The notes below the pieces were generated by a model. It made no database searches. It was given only the letters and a program-made list of their open reading frames with translations, and was not told where the DNA came from. 64,000 nt of DNA, taken from the NCBI RefSeq assembly GCF_020176955.2, contig NZ_JAIUCZ020000001.1, positions 620,001 through 684,000 of the forward strand. Reading direction: 5' to 3'. The position numbers and the translations under genes were made by a program. This stretch comes from Nocardia sp. alder85J. Lineage in GTDB: Bacteria; Actinomycetota; Actinomycetes; Mycobacteriales; Mycobacteriaceae. This document shows, in pieces, positions 44,600 through 53,525 of this stretch (within the stretch, counting starts at the first letter, position 1; the number at the start of each line of letters is the position of its first letter).

Positions 44600-45475
44600 A
44601 TGCGTATTGCCAATCTGGCCGGCCGGGGTGTGTTCGTACTCGGCGGGGAGGACGCCGACCTCCAGGCCGCGGAGATCGCGGCGGTGTCCGGCGGCCGGTT
44701 CGGCCCCGATCTCGGCCAGATCTACCAGCACTGGGATCGTTTCCGCAGCTGGGCGGCGACACTGACCCCGGATTCGATGCACACGCATGCCTTTCCGCTG
44801 AACCGGGCGCTGCTCGGCGCACCCTCGCCGGCGCCGCGCCAGGTGTTCGCGGTCGGCCTCAACTATCGTGAGCACGTCGCGGAGACCGGTTTCGCGATGC
44901 CCGAACAATTGCCGCCGGTGTTCACCAAGTACCTGTCCAGCTTCAGCGGCCCGGACAGCACCGTCGTGCTGCCGGTCGGCGGTCACGTCGACTGGGAGGT
45001 CGAGTTGGTCGTGATCATCGGCCGCGAACTGCACCGCGCCGACCCCGAGCAGATCTGGCCGGCCGTCGCGGGCGTGACCGTCGGCCAGGACCTGTCCGAG
45101 CGGTTACAGCAGTTTCGCGGCCCGGCAGCGCAATTCGGCCTCGGTAAATCCTTCCCCGGTTTCGCCCCGCAGGGCCCCTGGCTGGTCACCCCCGACGAAC
45201 TGGCCGACCGCGACGACCTGGAACTGGGCTGCGCGATCGACGGCCAGGAGGTGCAGAAGGCCCGCACCGGCGACCTGATCTTCCCGGTGCCACAACTGCT
45301 CTCGCGGCTGTCGCACACGGTGGTGCTGCAACCCGGCGACGTGATCTTCACCGGCACTCCCGCCGGGGTCGGCATGGGCCGTGACCCGCAGCGATTCCTG
45401 CAACCCGGCGAGACGCTGGACAGCTGGATCGAGGGCATCGGCACCCTGCGCCAGACCTTCGTCGCCGGGCGTTAG
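44600..45475 (+). CDS. Fumarylacetoacetate hydrolase family protein
   Basis: This 291-residue protein has the FAH-fold catalytic domain typical of acylpyruvases, oxaloacetate decarboxylases and 2-hydroxyhepta-diene-dioate isomerases. Key segments are FAVGLNYREHVAE, the metal-binding WEVELVVIIGRE, GKSFPGFAPQGPWLV and the C-terminal GDVIFTGTPAGVGMG. The N-terminal ~80 residues match the accessory domain of the family. The start is ATG 44600, nine bases after AGGAGA. It is divergent from the esterase. The precise reaction is not deducible. Confidence 0.9.
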   Translation: MRIANLAGRGVFVLGGEDADLQAAEIAAVSGGRFGPDLGQIYQHWDRFRSWAATLTPDSMHTHAFPLNRALLGAPSPAPRQVFAVGLNYREHVAETGFAMPEQLPPVFTKYLSSFSGPDSTVVLPVGGHVDWEVELVVIIGRELHRADPEQIWPAVAGVTVGQDLSERLQQFRGPAAQFGLGKSFPGFAPQGPWLVTPDELADRDDLELGCAIDGQEVQKARTGDLIFPVPQLLSRLSHTVVLQPGDVIFTGTPAGVGMGRDPQRFLQPGETLDSWIEGIGTLRQTFVAGR

Positions 45476-45615
45476 CCGCCCGTTTCCCCGCTCTTCCGCG
45501 CCGAGCGGCAGCATCGATTCCCGACCGTTCCGTGATGTTTTCGTGTCAGTATTCACAGCAACTGCACGGCTGGCTCCGACTCGAAAAGCGCCGGTGCTGA
45601 GGTGAACTGGAGGGC

Positions 45616-46395
45616 GTGCTGAACAGCGTGGGGCAGGAGCCGGGGGCCGAACCGGAACACGACGACATGACGATCGCCATCACCCGCCGCGAGCTGATGC
45701 GGGTGGTCGGGATCACCGGAGAGTCGGTCAGCCGCCGTGGCGGACGGTCGCTGAACGCGGACGCGGTGGCCGCGTTCACCGATGTCGCGATGGGCCGCAG
45801 CGCATTCGTGGTCGCCGACGGGGTCGGCAATCATCTGCTGGCCGTGCGGGCGGCGCGGACGGTGGCCACCGTGGCGGCGCAGGCCGGCGCCCGGCGCGGC
45901 GCGCGAGCGGGTCTGCTTGCGGCACAACAGGAGCTGCGCCGGCAGTATCCACAGGACGAGGCCGACGCGGTGCTGGTGGTGGCGGTGCTGCCGGCGCCGG
46001 GCCGCGCCGACGACCGCATCGATATCGCCTGGGTCGGCGACTGCCGGGCCTATCGGTGGAACGGCCGGGTGCTGCACCAGATCACCACCGATCACACCGT
46101 CGGCGAATACCTCCGCAGCTACGGGCACGCGCCCGCGGCCCGGATGGATCACCTGGTGACGACCTCGGCCCGGACCGTCCGGCCCGGGGCCGTCGGTCAC
46201 GCGGCCACCGGCTCCAGCGCCGGACGGTTGCTGCTGTGCACCGACGGCGTGCACAAGCCCCTCGACATCGCGACCGTGAAGGCCGCGCTGGCCGACTCGG
46301 TCAGCCCCGCGGCCGCCGCGGAAGCGTTGGTGGACAGCGCCTTACGCGCCGGAGGTACCGACAACACCACCGCGCTCGTGGTCGACCGCGGTTAG
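45616..46395 (+). CDS. PP2C-like protein phosphatase
   Basis: This 259-residue protein has the PP2C fold in outline: [28 protein letters not shown] (the metal-binding Asp-Gly), [14 protein letters not shown] with its Asp, [12 protein letters not shown] and the C-terminal [14 protein letters not shown] with the final Asp-Asn. The usual GMGGH after the first Asp is GVGNH. A Ser/Thr phosphatase role is inferred. The start is GTG 45616; a later ATG at 45667 is possible. Its 3' end overlaps the convergent LLM oxidoreductase by 54 bp. Confidence 0.82.
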   Translation: MLNSVGQEPGAEPEHDDMTIAITRRELMRVVGITGESVSRRGGRSLNADAVAAFTDVAMGRSAFVVADGVGNHLLAVRAARTVATVAAQAGARRGARAGLLAAQQELRRQYPQDEADAVLVVAVLPAPGRADDRIDIAWVGDCRAYRWNGRVLHQITTDHTVGEYLRSYGHAPAARMDHLVTTSARTVRPGAVGHAATGSSAGRLLLCTDGVHKPLDIATVKAALADSVSPAAAAEALVDSALRAGGTDNTTALVVDRG

Positions 46396-47379
46396 CTCGA
46401 ACGCCGCGCCGACCAGTTCCACCGAGCGCACCCGGTCCTCGATCCGCGAGGCGTGGTGGGCGAGGATGAGCTCGTCGGCCCCGATACCGGCTGCGAATCC
46501 GGTCAGGAATTCCCGCACCTCCGCGGGGGTGCCGGCGGCGGTGTACCGCATCATCGCCGCGAGGTGCCGGCCGTTCGGCGAGGCCAGGAACGCGTCGATC
46601 TCGGCATCGGTGAACTGCGCGTCGCCGCCGCCGCGGGAGATCATGCCGCGCGCCCGCGCGCGATAGGCGACGGCCCGCTGCCGCTGCGCGTCCTCGGCAT
46701 CGTCGGCGGCGAACACATTGGCCGCGGCCATCACATAGGGTGCCGCGAGCTGCTCGGAGGGCTGGAACCGCTCGCGGTAGATCTCGATCGCCTGATGCAG
46801 CGCATCCGGCGCGAAATGCGAGGCGAAGGCGTACGGCAGCCCCAGCTGGGCGGCCAGTTGCGCGCCGAACAGCGAGGAGCCGAGGATGTACAGCGGCACC
46901 GGAGCCGGCGCCTGCGGCACCGCCCGCACCCCCGGCACCCGCGACCGACCGCTCAGATAGCCCTGCAATTCGAGCACGTCGCGCGGGAACGAATCCGCCG
47001 ACGACGGATCCCGCCGCATCGCCAGCATGGTCTTCTGGTCGCTGCCCGGCGCGCGGCCCAGCCCGAGGTCGATCCGTCCCGGGAACAGCGTCTCCAGCGT
47101 GCCGAACTGCTCCGCGATCACCAGCGGCGAGTGGTTCGGCAGCATCACCCCGCCGGCGCCGAGCCGGATGGTGCCGGTGTTGGCGGCGACATGACCGATG
47201 AGCACGCTGGTGGCGCTCGAGGCGATGGTGCTCATGTTGTGGTGCTCGGCGTACCAGACGCGGCGATGACCGCTGCGCTCGGCGGCCCGCGCGAGCGCGA
47301 CGCTGTTGTCGAAACTGTCGCGCGCGGTCTCCCCGGGCGCGATCGACGCGAGATCGAGGATGGACAGGGCGATGGACAT
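46342..47379 (-). CDS. LLM class flavin-dependent oxidoreductase
   Basis: This is a 345-residue luciferase-like monooxygenase family protein, probably FMN-dependent. The family's opening [18 protein letters not shown], the [14 protein letters not shown] motif and [20 protein letters not shown] are clear, as is [17 protein letters not shown]. The start is ATG 47379, nine bases after GGAAGG. The substrate is unknown. It is divergent from a TetR regulator across 92 bp with an operator-like repeat, so it is probably repressed by it. Confidence 0.92.
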   Translation of the reverse strand: MSIALSILDLASIAPGETARDSFDNSVALARAAERSGHRRVWYAEHHNMSTIASSATSVLIGHVAANTGTIRLGAGGVMLPNHSPLVIAEQFGTLETLFPGRIDLGLGRAPGSDQKTMLAMRRDPSSADSFPRDVLELQGYLSGRSRVPGVRAVPQAPAPVPLYILGSSLFGAQLAAQLGLPYAFASHFAPDALHQAIEIYRERFQPSEQLAAPYVMAAANVFAADDAEDAQRQRAVAYRARARGMISRGGGDAQFTDAEIDAFLASPNGRHLAAMMRYTAAGTPAEVREFLTGFAAGIGADELILAHHASRIEDRVRSVELVGAAFELTAVDHERGGVVGTSGA

Positions 47380-47416
47380 AGGGAACGGCCTTCCAGCAGG
47401 AGAGACGTGCACCCGC

Positions 47417-47438
47417 TATGATACGGACCATCAGTCCG
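47417..47438 (+). promoter_or_regulatory. TATGAT -10 box and CGGAC-N5-GTCCG operator
   Basis: TATGAT at 47417-47422 is a strong -10 box for the TetR gene. It is followed at once by CGGAC-CATCA-GTCCG (47424-47438), a perfect inverted repeat that would cover the transcription start. This is a classic TetR-type autorepression layout and could control the divergent LLM gene too. Confidence 0.7.
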
Positions 47439-47471
47439 CTTGTGTTGGTCGGGTTGTCCCGAGGAGGCCGG

Positions 47472-47996
47472 ATGCGCGCCGACGCCGAACGCAACCGGGC
47501 CGCGATCCTCGCGGTGGCCGGTCGTTTGATCTGTGAGGATCAGCTGGTCAACGTCTCCATGGACGAGATCGCGGCGGCCGCCGCCGTCGGCAAGGGCACC
47601 CTGTTCCGCCGCTTCACCGACCGCGAGGGCCTGATCCGCGCCCTGTTCGCCGACCGCACCGAGCGAGCGTGGGCCCACGCCCGGGCCCTGGCCGCCGACC
47701 CCACCGTCCCGGTGACCGACCGCATCCTCGGCTTCGTAGCCACCGTCTTCGACCTCTGCGCCGGCCTGCAACCCTTGCTGCGCGCCCTCCCCGAAGGCTG
47801 CCACACCCGCACCTGGGCCCCCTGGCACACCGTCCTGGCGGATTTGATCGCCGAGGCCGCCCCGGAATCCGACGCCGAATTCCTCACCCTCGCGATCTTC
47901 GCCACCATGCGCCCCGAGATCACCGGCGCCCTCACCCCCGCCCGCCACCGCACCGGCGTCCTGACCCTGACCGCCCGGATCCTCGACCCGGGCTGA
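47472..47996 (+). CDS. TetR/AcrR family transcriptional regulator
   Basis: This 174-residue regulator has an N-terminal helix-turn-helix (RNRAAILAVAGRLI, then MDEIAAAAAVGKGTLFRRFT) and a helical C-terminal domain. ATG 47472 follows AGGAGG with four-base spacing. An upstream in-frame start at 47418 would place the operator in the coding region, so I reject it. It likely represses itself and the divergent LLM oxidoreductase through the repeat at 47424-47438. The inducer is unknown. Confidence 0.92.
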   Translation: MRADAERNRAAILAVAGRLICEDQLVNVSMDEIAAAAAVGKGTLFRRFTDREGLIRALFADRTERAWAHARALAADPTVPVTDRILGFVATVFDLCAGLQPLLRALPEGCHTRTWAPWHTVLADLIAEAAPESDAEFLTLAIFATMRPEITGALTPARHRTGVLTLTARILDPG

Positions 47997-48324
47997 GCTG
48001 CGCCCGGCAGGCTCGCGAGATGCTCGGACCGGCCGTGCTCGCGCGCCGCGAGAAGCTCACGCCGGGCCGTGCCCGCACGTCGGTAGTGGTCGTCGGCGCG
48101 GTCCCGCGGGTTCAGCAGGTCCGGGTGCCGGTGAGCGTTCGGCGGCGAGTAAGCCGATTCCGCTCCGAACGCATGGACGGCGAGGTCGCGGACGCGGCGT
48201 TGCTCGTGCCGATCCTGCTCGATTGACCCAGCATATGCTGAGTAATACCAATTGAATCGGACGTGCCGACCGGTCCGGCCGAAATTCGGTGGACCCGAGC
48301 CGATTTCACGTCGATCATCGAGTG
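47997..48324. other. Intergenic region with CAGCATATGCTG palindrome
   Basis: This 328-bp gap precedes the AAA ATPase gene. Its last 100 bases are AT-richer and contain a perfect 12-bp palindrome, CAGCATATGCTG (48228-48239), about 85 bp before the next start. It is a candidate operator. A short open frame at 48019-48226 has no supporting features. Confidence 0.5.
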
Positions 48325-49482
48325 GTGACGACGAATCCGCAGGACCGCCTCCGGCTGGTCGGCCGCGACGAGCCCGAGGCCGCCGCGGCCGGGCCGCTGT
48401 CGTGGGTGATGCACGTGGACGACAGCGACTCCCCGCGCGACCTCATCGACGCGCTCGGTCTGGCGCCGTACGTCAGCGGTGAGCAGCCGCACGCCCGCTC
48501 GGCCGAACTCGAGCACGTCAAGCCGGATGCGCCGCTGTGCCCCGAGGGCGCCCGCATCCTGCGCACCAGCGAGGACAGCGGCAGCCGCACCACCCTGGCC
48601 GCCGGCGACGGCTGGACGCTGCGCGTGCTGCGCCGCGCCAACGGCGACGCCGTGCTGAACGTCTGCGCCGTCACCGAGGCGCTGGCCCGCGAGGTCGTCG
48701 CGGCCTGTTCCGCGGATGCCACGGCCGTGCCGGAATCCGACGACAGCCAGGTGAGCATGGGCTTCTGGCATTCCGGGCAGCGCGGCCCGAACCGCCGCGA
48801 GCGCATCATCACCGCCGCCGCGTGGGCCGAGATCACCGGCAACTACGGCACCGAGGTCGCCGCGGCCATGCATCAGCTGATGACGTTGCGCCCCACCGAC
48901 ATCAGCGCGCGGCTGCTCCTGCTGCACGGTCCGCCCGGCACCGGCAAGACCTCCGCGCTGCGCGCCCTGGCCCGTGAATGGTCGGACTGGTGCCAGGTCG
49001 ATTGCGTGCTCGACCCCGAGTCGCTGTTCGCCGACACCGGTTACCTCATGGAGGTCGCCATCGGCGTCGACACCTACGACGAGGAGAAGCGCCGCTGGCG
49101 GCTGCTGGTCCTGGAGGACTGCGACGAGCTGATCCGCGGCTCGGCGAAAGAGTCCACCGGCCAGGGTCTCTCGCGCCTGCTGAACCTCACCGACGGCATG
49201 CTGGGCCAGGGTCGCGACGTGCTGGTGGCGATCACCACCAACGAGAACCTGTCCCGGCTGCACCCCGCGGTCATCCGGCCCGGCCGCTGCCTCGCCCAGC
49301 TCGAGGTGGGCCGGCTCTCGGCCGCGGAATCCGTGGCCTGGCTGGACCGCGAACTCGGCGACCGCCCCCGGCCCGCCGTCGGCCCCGACGGCATGACGCT
49401 GGCCGAACTCATCGAGGCCCGCGACGACCACGCCCGCATCCAGTCGCTGCCGCCGGCCCCCGCGGTCGGGGGATACCTGTAG
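48325..49482 (+). CDS. AAA-family ATPase (DUF5925-type)
   Basis: This protein of about 385 residues has an unassigned N-terminal half (likely DUF5925) and a C-terminal AAA core. Walker A is LLHGPPGTGKTSALRAL and Walker B is LLVLEDCDELI, with sensor-1-like VLVAITTNENLSRLHPAV and an arginine-finger-like RPGRC. The role is unknown; related actinobacterial proteins are stand-alone. The start is uncertain: GTG 48325 or 48322 gives a VTTNPQDRLR start, and the frame is open to GTG 48289. No good ribosome site is visible. Confidence 0.8.
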   Translation: MTTNPQDRLRLVGRDEPEAAAAGPLSWVMHVDDSDSPRDLIDALGLAPYVSGEQPHARSAELEHVKPDAPLCPEGARILRTSEDSGSRTTLAAGDGWTLRVLRRANGDAVLNVCAVTEALAREVVAACSADATAVPESDDSQVSMGFWHSGQRGPNRRERIITAAAWAEITGNYGTEVAAAMHQLMTLRPTDISARLLLLHGPPGTGKTSALRALAREWSDWCQVDCVLDPESLFADTGYLMEVAIGVDTYDEEKRRWRLLVLEDCDELIRGSAKESTGQGLSRLLNLTDGMLGQGRDVLVAITTNENLSRLHPAVIRPGRCLAQLEVGRLSAAESVAWLDRELGDRPRPAVGPDGMTLAELIEARDDHARIQSLPPAPAVGGYL

Positions 49483-49554
49483 GCCGGTGCGGCGCCCGCA
49501 CGCCGGGAGGTAATGTCGGCGTGCGGGTTGCGGGGACGGGAGAAGGTGACACCG

Positions 49555-50262
49555 GTGACGGTTTCGAACGAACGCGGCGCGGTGGCCGCGGCAGAACAGA
49601 CGAACGTGTGGGAGGTGATGGCCACCGCCCGGACCGTGCGCCGATTCACCACCGAACCGGTCGACGACGCCACGCTGGCCCGCTGCCTGGAGGCGGCGAC
49701 CTGGGCCCCCTCCGGGGCGAACGCGCAGGCCCGGCGCTTCGTGGTGCTGCGCTCGCCGGAACTGCGCGCGGTGGTGGCGCGGGCCGCGGCGCACGCGCTC
49801 GAGGTCATCGAGCCGGTGTACGGGATGACCCGGCCCGATCCCGGCGATCACGGCCGCCGTGCCCGCGCCGACCGCGCGGTCTACGAATTGCACGACCGCG
49901 CAGGCGAATTCACGTCGGTGCTGTTCACCCAGGAACGCTTCACGACGGCCTCGGACCTGCTGCTGGGCGGTTCGATCTTCCCGGCGGTGCAGAACTTCCT
50001 GCTGGCGGCGCGGGCCTCGGGCCTGGGTGCCTGCCTGACCAGCTGGGCCTCCTACGGCGGTGAGGCGCTGCTGCGCGAGGCGGTCGGCGTCCCCGCGGAC
50101 TGGCTGGTCGCCGGGCACGTGGTGGTCGGATGGCCGCGCGGCGGCAGCGGTCCGGTGCGCCGCCGCCCGCTGTCGGAGGTGGTGTTCCTCGACCGCTGGG
50201 AGCAGCGGGCCGACGCACTGGTCGAGTCGGCGTCGCCGATCGCCGGGACGTCCGGCACGTAG
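49555..50262 (+). CDS. Nitroreductase family protein
   Basis: This is a 235-residue FMN-dependent oxidoreductase. The start region TVWEVM-like (TNVWEVMATARTVRRFTTEP) carries the Arg pair that binds the FMN phosphate. AATWAPSGANAQARRFVVL, LLLGGSIFPAVQNFLLAARA and SGLGACLTSW are the other conserved FMN-site segments. I chose GTG 49555, with GAGAAGG upstream; GTG 49546 is an alternative. It is followed within 9 bp by a pyridoxamine-oxidase-like gene, so the two may form an operon handling flavin or F420 redox. Confidence 0.9.
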   Translation: MTVSNERGAVAAAEQTNVWEVMATARTVRRFTTEPVDDATLARCLEAATWAPSGANAQARRFVVLRSPELRAVVARAAAHALEVIEPVYGMTRPDPGDHGRRARADRAVYELHDRAGEFTSVLFTQERFTTASDLLLGGSIFPAVQNFLLAARASGLGACLTSWASYGGEALLREAVGVPADWLVAGHVVVGWPRGGSGPVRRRPLSEVVFLDRWEQRADALVESASPIAGTSGT

Positions 50263-50271
50263 ACTCCGGGC

Positions 50272-50715
50272 GTGACCGATCTCGCGGATTTCACCCGCCT
50301 CGCCGACCGTGATCGCAACCTCTGCACGGTCTCGACCCTGCGCGGCGACGGCACGATCCAGTCCACCCTCGTCAACGCCGGTGTGCTGAAACATCCGCTC
50401 ACCGGCGCGGACGTGGTGGGGACCGTGGTCTTCGGCGCCAGCCGCAAGCTCGTCAACCTGCGCGCCCACCCGCGGATGACCGTCCTCGCGCGGGCAAGCT
50501 GGAACTGGGCCGCGGTCGAGGGCCCGGTCTGGATCGCCGGTCCGGACGATCCGGCGGCCGGGGTGGATCCGGAGCGGTTGCGGCTGCTGCTGCGCGAGGT
50601 GTTCGCCGCCGCCGGTGGCACCCACGACGATTGGGACGAGTACGACCGTGTGATGGCCGCCGAGCGGCGTACGGTCCTGCTCGTCACCCCGGAACGGGTG
50701 TACGGCAACAGCTGA
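50272..50715 (+). CDS. PPOX-class F420-dependent oxidoreductase
   Basis: This is a 147-residue protein of the pyridoxamine 5'-phosphate oxidase-like split-barrel fold. In actinobacteria this size class usually binds F420. Features are LCTVSTLRGDGTIQSTLVNAG, VVFGASRKLVNLRAHPRMTV and the C-terminal DRVMAAERRTVLLVTPERVY. F420 versus FMN cannot be decided from sequence alone. GTG 50272 is nine bases after the nitroreductase stop. Confidence 0.86.
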   Translation: MTDLADFTRLADRDRNLCTVSTLRGDGTIQSTLVNAGVLKHPLTGADVVGTVVFGASRKLVNLRAHPRMTVLARASWNWAAVEGPVWIAGPDDPAAGVDPERLRLLLREVFAAAGGTHDDWDEYDRVMAAERRTVLLVTPERVYGNS

Positions 50716-50863
50716 GCCACCACGGCCGATCTCCCGGCCGGACCGATGTGAAGTCCGCTCGGACCTGAGTGCGTGATCCGGATCGCACGGATTCGCCGCT
50801 ACCTCTTGCAGTGTCGCAGGTCACTGGAAATACTTGTGCGGCACGGTGTTCGGAGGGAGTGGT

Positions 50864-51805
50864 ATGGCCAGGGCGAGATGGACGACGACCGAGATTCCGG
50901 ATCAGCGGGGCCGGTCCGTGGTGGTGACGGGAGCCAATTCCGGGCTCGGGTTCGAGACCGCCCGGATGCTGGCCGAGCGGGGCGCGCACGTGGTGCTGGC
51001 CTGCCGCAATCCGGAGCGTGCCACCGCGGCGGCCGAGGCCATCAGGGTCACGGCGCCCGACGCCGAACTGAGTTCGGTACAGCTGGATCTGGCCGACGCG
51101 CAGTCGATCCGCGCTGCGGCGGGGGAACTCCGGGAGCGGCTGGCCCGGATCGACCTGCTGATCAACAATGCCGGGGCGGCCTTCGGCGAACTCTCGCTGG
51201 TGGACGGCATCGACCGCACCTTCGTCACGAATCAGCTGGGCCCCTTCGCCTTCACCGGGCTGCTGCTGGATCGGGTACTGGCCGCCCCGGCCGGCCGCGT
51301 CGTGACGGTCAGCAGCAACGTTCCGTTCCAGGGCTTGACCGAACTCGAGCTGGACGATCTGGCCTACACCCGGCGCGCCTACGGGCGCTGGCACGCCTAT
51401 TCGCAGTCGAAGCTGGCGAATCTGGTCTTCGCCCTGGAACTTCAGCGGCGGCTGACCGCGGCCGACGCCAAAACCATTGCGGCCGCGGCCCACCCGGGTG
51501 GCGCCGACACCAGCTTCGGTAGCAACACCGGCGGCCTGGTCGGATTCCTGGGTTCGAAGCCGCTGCGGTGGCTGACCGGGTCACTGGCCATACCCGCTGC
51601 GCAGGGCGCGCTGACGACCATGCGGGCGGCGGTGGATCCCGAGGTCCGCGGCGGCGATTTCTACGGACCGGATCGGGTCAAAGGTTTCCGGGGCTGGCCC
51701 ACGCGTATCGATCCGGGGCCGGTGGCCGGGGATGCGGAGGTCGGTGCCCGGTTGTGGGCGGCCTGCGAGCAATACACGGGCGTCGAGTACTCGTTCGGAG
51801 CCTGA
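50864..51805 (+). CDS. Short-chain dehydrogenase/reductase
   Basis: This is a 313-residue SDR of the retinol-dehydrogenase/protochlorophyllide-like group. The cofactor motif is VTGANSGLGFETARML, followed by LLINNAGAAFGEL, the catalytic Ser in VVTVSSNVP, and Tyr/Lys in HAYSQSKLANLVFALEL. The C-terminal extension is typical of this group. Substrate is unknown. The start is ATG 50864, with GGAGG seven bases upstream; the frame is open to 50834. Confidence 0.92.
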   Translation: MARARWTTTEIPDQRGRSVVVTGANSGLGFETARMLAERGAHVVLACRNPERATAAAEAIRVTAPDAELSSVQLDLADAQSIRAAAGELRERLARIDLLINNAGAAFGELSLVDGIDRTFVTNQLGPFAFTGLLLDRVLAAPAGRVVTVSSNVPFQGLTELELDDLAYTRRAYGRWHAYSQSKLANLVFALELQRRLTAADAKTIAAAAHPGGADTSFGSNTGGLVGFLGSKPLRWLTGSLAIPAAQGALTTMRAAVDPEVRGGDFYGPDRVKGFRGWPTRIDPGPVAGDAEVGARLWAACEQYTGVEYSFGA

Positions 51806-51999
51806 ACACTGTCGCGGCCCGGACACCCGGCAGTCCAGCCACCGCGTCGCCGACCAGTTCCGGTCGGCGACGCGGCCTGCCGGTGACCGTTCGACCGTAT
51901 CCGCTCGTCACGGTTGGCTAACTTCCAGCGACAGCGAGGCCCCTCAGGTCAGATGATCGATCGGGCGGCCGCTCTCGGTGCGGCCCCGAGAGGAGAATC

Positions 52000-52395
52000 G
52001 TGAAAACGCTGGACCGTCGCGCGCGCCGGAGGGCGATCCTGGTGGCTGCGATATTCGCCGTGACCCCCGTCCTGTCCGCGATCCCGACCGCTGCGGCACA
52101 GCCGCCCCCACCTCCGGGGCCGTGGTTCCCACCGCCACCGCCACCGGACCCCTGGTTCCTGCCGCCACCGCCGGGCGATTGGCACGACGACGGCTGGCAC
52201 GACGACGGCTGGCACGACGACGGCTGGCACGACGGCCATGACGGCGACTGGCACGACGGTCCCGACAACGGCTGGCACGACGACCACGACCGCGACTGGC
52301 ACGGCGGCCCGGCCGGTGACCGGCACGACGGTCCGCCCGGCGACCAGCGCGGCGGCCCGGCGGGCGACCGGCACGACGGCCCGCCGCCCCGTTAG
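52000..52395 (+). CDS. Secreted His/Asp/Trp-rich repeat protein
   Basis: This is a 131-residue small protein with an N-terminal signal peptide (RRRAILVAAIFAVTPVLSA, cleavage near TAAAQ). The mature part is a Pro-rich stretch (PPPPPGPWFPP), then about nine imperfect repeats of GWHDD or GDRHDGP type. The repeat supplies His and Asp pairs that could bind metal ions. No Cys is present. No family name is known to me. GTG 52000 has GAGGAG upstream. A strong terminator follows at 52495. Confidence 0.8.
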   Translation: MKTLDRRARRRAILVAAIFAVTPVLSAIPTAAAQPPPPPGPWFPPPPPPDPWFLPPPPGDWHDDGWHDDGWHDDGWHDGHDGDWHDGPDNGWHDDHDRDWHGGPAGDRHDGPPGDQRGGPAGDRHDGPPPR

Positions 52396-52494
52396 CTCCG
52401 GGCCCGGCGATGCCCCCGCCGCACCCCGGACCCGGATGTCCGGGCCGCCCGCCCCCTCCTCCCTGATCCCGGGCGGGACCGGATTCCGGGGACA

Positions 52495-52530
52495 GCCGTG
52501 CTCAGACCGACGGGTCTGGGCACGGCTTTT
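52495..52530 (+). terminator. Rho-independent terminator
   Basis: A 14-bp stem (52495-52508 with 52513-52526, one G-U pair) closes a GACG loop and is followed by TTTT. It is the clearest intrinsic terminator in the window. It ends the transcript of the His/Asp-rich repeat protein 100 bp upstream. Confidence 0.85.
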
Positions 52531-52565
52531 CCGTGTCCGGGGAGGAATCCGGGGGGTGAAACGAA

Positions 52566-52604
52566 GAATCCCGCCCCGGACAACGGATGTCCGGGACGGG
52601 ATTC
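52566..52604. repeat. Perfectly paired hairpin with single mismatch, no U-run
   Basis: Arms GAATCCCG-C-CCCGGAC and GTCCGGG-A-CGGGATTC (52566-52581 and 52589-52604) pair with one mismatch around a 7-base loop. It has no T-run. It lies in the 588-bp gap 52396-52983, which otherwise holds the terminator and several CCGGA-rich palindromic bits (52750-52900). No gene was seen there. Confidence 0.6.
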
Positions 52605-52983
52605 CCTCGATGACGTCCCCTCCGGCGCCACCGAGTTCCGTTGTCGATGACTCCCCTCCGTGGCCATCGACATGTCGACCGTAAGCCGCGTACCCCGCAC
52701 CCCGACAGTGCCCTTCCGCCGGTTCGGGGTGAATGTCCTGGTCAGGACGTCGATCCGGTGATCCGGTCCGGAACATCCCGGACCGCGGCGGACGAACCGG
52801 ATCCCACTGGCGCCGCACCGGCCCGCCCACCTCGGGAAAGGCGCTGTTCCGGAACGGAGCCGGATTTTCCGGACCGGAAATGTTCCGACGTGCGGATACG
52901 CCAGGCCCCTCGCCCGCGCGGGCCGACACCGCCGGCGCCGGACTCGTACGGTGAGCCGGTAGAGCTGGCAGGGAGGACGCGGA

Positions 52984-53499
52984 ATGCTGGTCGGGGACCG
53001 GGGCCGGTTCGGAATCGAGTACGAGCTGGATGCGGTCGAACCGGAGGCGCCGGCCGGGCCACGCCGGATGTCCGGTCACATCCGGTGGTGGTGCGGCGGG
53101 GAATCGGTGGGCCACTATCACCTGGCCACCTCGATCGAGGATGTCGCGGTCGCGGTCGGCCGGATCGCGGCGCGCGCCGACGGCCGGCTGCACGCGGACC
53201 TGATGGACCTGCCCGCCGCGGAACTGGTCCGGGTCGTCACCGACGCCCTGTTCACCGACAACGAGCGCACCGAGGAGCAGATCGATGCGGACGGCCGGCT
53301 CTACTGGCCGTTCTTCGTGGGCCCGCGCACGGAATCCTTCGATCCCTGGGATGTTTTCGTCGTCGAGGACCAAGCCGCGGCCCGGCTGATCTGGTGCCGG
53401 ATCGGCCATCCCGAGGTGCGCGAATTCCGGTTGCGGCGCGGCGAGTTCGACGACGTGCTGCGAATGTTCCTCGACGGCTTGCTGTTCCACGGTCGATGA
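52984..53499 (+). CDS. Imm42-like immunity family protein (tentative)
   Basis: This is a 171-residue soluble protein. MLVGDRGRFGIEYELD, IRWWCGGESVGHYHLATSIED and the C-terminal WDVFVVEDQAAARLIWCR with FRLRRGEFDDVLRMFL resemble the Imm42 family of polymorphic-toxin immunity proteins, which have the same order of strands. No toxin gene lies next to it, so it would be an orphan. The start is ATG 52984, with GGAGG seven bases upstream. A following AarF gene starts 26 bp after its stop. The family assignment is from memory and should be treated as probable only. Confidence 0.65.
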   Translation: MLVGDRGRFGIEYELDAVEPEAPAGPRRMSGHIRWWCGGESVGHYHLATSIEDVAVAVGRIAARADGRLHADLMDLPAAELVRVVTDALFTDNERTEEQIDADGRLYWPFFVGPRTESFDPWDVFVVEDQAAARLIWCRIGHPEVREFRLRRGEFDDVLRMFLDGLLFHGR

Positions 53500-53525
53500 T
53501 AGGTTCTCTCGGGGAGGTGCGCGTG

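Noticed and set aside
48019..48226. Short Arg/Val-rich open frame before the AAA ATPase
   Set aside because: It has no ribosome site, no recognisable domain, and its frame is a continuation of a shadow frame of the TetR gene.
52733..52954. 73-residue open frame in the 588-bp gap
   Set aside because: It is low-complexity Gly/Arg/Pro sequence over CCGGA-rich palindromic DNA, with no supporting signals.
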